From: Actinomycetes bacterium
GTDB taxonomy: Bacteria; Actinomycetota; Acidimicrobiia; Acidimicrobiales; Palsa-688
Direction: 5' to 3'
Length of the DNA: 5,721 nucleotides
NCBI GenBank assembly: GCA_021827225.1
Contig: JAKAXG010000325.1
Span: 1 to 5,721, forward strand
Shown: positions 4,206 to 5,721 of the stretch, piece after piece
Numbering within the stretch: the first letter of the stretch is position 1
Layout: each line of letters opens with the position of its first letter
Translations under genes and position numbers: made by a program
The notes under the pieces: model-generated
What the model was told of the DNA's origin: nothing
Seen by the model: the letters and a program-made list of their open reading frames with translations, nothing else
The model's database searches: none

Positions 4206-5721
4206 GCACCTGCGGGGACCTCGGCGCCAGCGTGCGCCGCAGGTCAGGCGGTGCCGCCCGGGTCGCCGCCGGCGGTCCGGGTGATCGTCTCGGCCTCGGG
4301 GTACGGGACCGGTCCCGCGGACGCCGCCGCCGCCCACGCCGTGCGCTGTGCCGCAGGCCGGATCGAGCAGTCCTACAGCGCCATCGACGGGGTGCTGGCG
4401 ACGGTGCCGGGCAGCCGCCTGGCCGCCCTTCAGTCCGACAAGAGCGTCGTCGTGGTCCCCGACGTCCCGGTGAGCGTGCAATCGACGGTCGTGTCTACCG
4501 GTCCCCACACGCCGAGCGACGTGTTCCGCCAGGAGACCGGAGCGGCCGCCCTGGCCGCCTCGGGGGACACCGGGCAGGGCATCAACGTGGCCGTCCTCGA
4601 CACCGGTATCGACGCCCTGCCGGACTTCGCCGGCCGGCTGGTCGCCGGGGTCGACCTCACCGGAGCCCGTCAGCCGTTCACCGACAGTTACGGGCACGGT
4701 ACCTTCGTAGCCGGGCTGATCGCCGGTGACGGCGCCTCCTCGGCCGGCCGCTACAGCGGCGAGGCCCCCGGTGCCGGCCTGGTCTCCGTCAAGGTCGCCG
4801 GTCCGAGCGGGCAGACGGACCTGGCCACCGTGATCGCCGGCGTGGACTGGGTCATCGCCCACCGCGGCACCGACCACATCCGGGTGCTCAACCTGTCCCT
4901 CGGCTTCCAGCCCTTCACCTCGGCCATGCGAAACCCCCTCGACCTGGCCGTCAACGCCGCGTGGCGGGCCGGGATCGTCGTGGTCACCTCCGCCGGCAAC
5001 GCCGGCCCGTTCAACGGCACCATCATGTCGCCCGGCGACGATCCCCTCGCCATCACCGTAGGCGCCCTCGACGACATGGCCACCAAGGCCGTCTCCGACG
5101 ATGAGATGACCGACTTCAGCAGCGTCGGTCCCACCAACCCTGACGGGTTCGCCAAGCCGGATCTGGTCACTTCGGGCCGGTCGGTGGTCAGCCTGGCCGC
5201 CCCCGGGTCGACCGTCTACGAGCAGAACGGCTCTGCCCGGGTGGGTGACGCTGACTTCGTGGGATCCGGGACCTCCTTCAGCTCCGCCATCACCAGCGGG
5301 GCGGTGGCCCTGCTGCTGGCTGCTCATCCGGACCTGACGCCGGACCAGGTGAAGGCCCGTCTGCTCGCCAGCACCCGTCCCGGCCCGGTCGGCAACCCGT
5401 TCGTCGACGGTCACGGGGCTCTCGACGTGGCCGCCGCCGTAGCCTCCGGACCGATGGATCTGGCCCAGTCGACCCACGGTCTGAGGCCGGTCGCCTTCGG
5501 GACGACCGTGTCCCTGGTCCCGTCGGGCCCGGCCGACACGTGGAACCCGTCCCTGTGGAATGGTGCGGCGTGGAATGGTGCGGCGTGGAACGGTGCGGCC
5601 TGGAACGGTGCGGCGTGGAACGGTGCCGCCTGGAACGGTGCGGCCTGGAACGGTGCGGCGTGGAATGGTGCCGCCTGGAACGGTGCGGCGTGGAACGGTG
5701 CGGCCTGGAACGGTGCCGCCT
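4128..5721 (+). CDS. Secreted S8 (subtilisin-like) serine protease with C-terminal WNGAA repeat tail (3' end missing)
   Basis: This is a secreted serine endopeptidase of the subtilase family; 531 codons are visible and the frame is open at the right edge. Residues 1-26 are a signal peptide: basic MRAGTR, a hydrophobic core, then Ala-Phe-Ala with cleavage after Ala26. Residues about 50-117 resemble an I9-type inhibitory propeptide (VRVIVSAS, then YSAIDGVLATVPGSRLAALQ). The catalytic domain spans about 150-440, with Asp158 (VAVLDTGID), His190 (YGHGTFVAG), oxyanion-hole Asn291 (TSAGNAGP) and Ser383 (GSGTSFSSA) all present. Cys36 and Cys74, both before the catalytic domain, are the only cysteines seen and could pair. 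A linker of about 36 residues leads to tandem WNGAA pentapeptides from residue 477 to the edge. Trp-Asn-Gly-rich tails are known on actinobacterial S8 proteases, with unclear function. A sigma-28-like promoter lies upstream. Substrate and final location (free or wall-bound) are unknown. Confidence 0.93.
   Translation, partial: MRAGTRLVAAGALLTSLVAGAPAAFAAPAGTSAPACAAGQAVPPGSPPAVRVIVSASGYGTGPADAAAAHAVRCAAGRIEQSYSAIDGVLATVPGSRLAALQSDKSVVVVPDVPVSVQSTVVSTGPHTPSDVFRQETGAAALAASGDTGQGINVAVLDTGIDALPDFAGRLVAGVDLTGARQPFTDSYGHGTFVAGLIAGDGASSAGRYSGEAPGAGLVSVKVAGPSGQTDLATVIAGVDWVIAHRGTDHIRVLNLSLGFQPFTSAMRNPLDLAVNAAWRAGIVVVTSAGNAGPFNGTIMSPGDDPLAITVGALDDMATKAVSDDEMTDFSSVGPTNPDGFAKPDLVTSGRSVVSLAAPGSTVYEQNGSARVGDADFVGSGTSFSSAITSGAVALLLAAHPDLTPDQVKARLLASTRPGPVGNPFVDGHGALDVAAAVASGPMDLAQSTHGLRPVAFGTTVSLVPSGPADTWNPSLWNGAAWNGAAWNGAAWNGAAWNGAAWNGAAWNGAAWNGAAWNGAAWNGAAWNGAA
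5541..5721 (+). repeat. Tandem 15-bp repeat encoding WNGAA (11 full copies plus a degenerate first unit)
   Basis: Eleven exact-length 15-base units start at 5556, 5571, 5586 and so on to 5706, each encoding Trp-Asn-Gly-Ala-Ala. A divergent leading unit at 5541-5555 encodes WNPSL. The array continues past the edge, with the T of the next Trp codon at 5721. Units differ only in Asn (AAT/AAC) and the two Ala codons (GCG/GCC), all synonymous. Units 5586-5630 and 5631-5675 form a 45-base higher-order duplication differing at one base. There is no frame break. Confidence 0.97.

Noticed and set aside
4227..4238. Possible lipoprotein cysteine (Cys36) in the protease
   Set aside because: The preceding residues Ala-Pro-Ala do not fit a lipobox, and an AXA signal-peptidase I site lies 10 residues earlier.
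4026..5477. Long open frame on the minus strand (483 codons) opposite the protease
   Set aside because: The plus strand here encodes a subtilase with signal peptide and all catalytic residues. The minus frame gives a Gly/Arg/His-rich protein with no recognisable motif, as expected opposite a GC3-rich gene.
5541..5721. CRISPR-like or non-coding tandem array
   Set aside because: The 15-base units have no spacers and stay in frame with the protease; all variation is synonymous, so it is a coding repeat.

Overview
The window is GC-rich throughout (roughly 70% by eye), with strong G/C bias at third codon positions, GTG and TTG starts, and a secreted subtilisin-like protease carrying a Trp-Asn-Gly tail. 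This suggests a high-GC actinobacterium (Actinomycetota). An Acidimicrobiia-like lineage is a guess from gene style only. I see no rRNA, tRNA, CRISPR array, transposase or phage gene.

Layout, left to right. (1) Bases 1-1224, + strand: the 3' part of a gene cut by the left edge. It encodes the end of a metallo-beta-lactamase-fold hydrolase, then a degenerate receiver-like domain, then a GAF domain. (2) Bases 1178-1924, - strand: a short-chain dehydrogenase/reductase (SDR) of the DHRS4-like type, convergent with gene 1 and overlapping its end by 47 bp. Its start is set at a TTG behind a perfect AGGAGG. (3) Bases 1925-2062: a divergent intergenic region holding a 9-bp perfect inverted repeat. 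(4) Bases 2063-2593, + strand: an unrecognised protein with two membrane segments. (5) Bases 2619-3983, + strand: a complete PLP-dependent group II decarboxylase, probably co-transcribed with gene 4. (6) Bases 3984-4127: an intergenic region with a sequence resembling a sigma-28 (FliA/WhiG) promoter, a small hairpin and a good Shine-Dalgarno sequence. (7) Bases 4128 to the right edge, + strand: a secreted S8 protease with signal peptide, I9-like propeptide and complete catalytic residues. It ends in at least 11 tandem WNGAA pentapeptides that run off the window.

The genes do not form one obvious pathway. The signalling protein, the reductase, the membrane-protein/decarboxylase pair and the exported protease look like separate transcription units. 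The most distinctive items are the WNGAA array, whose units differ only at synonymous positions; the sigma-28-like promoter in front of it, which would tie the protease to a motility or development regulon; and the hydrolase-receiver-GAF fusion. None is clearly a wholly new system.
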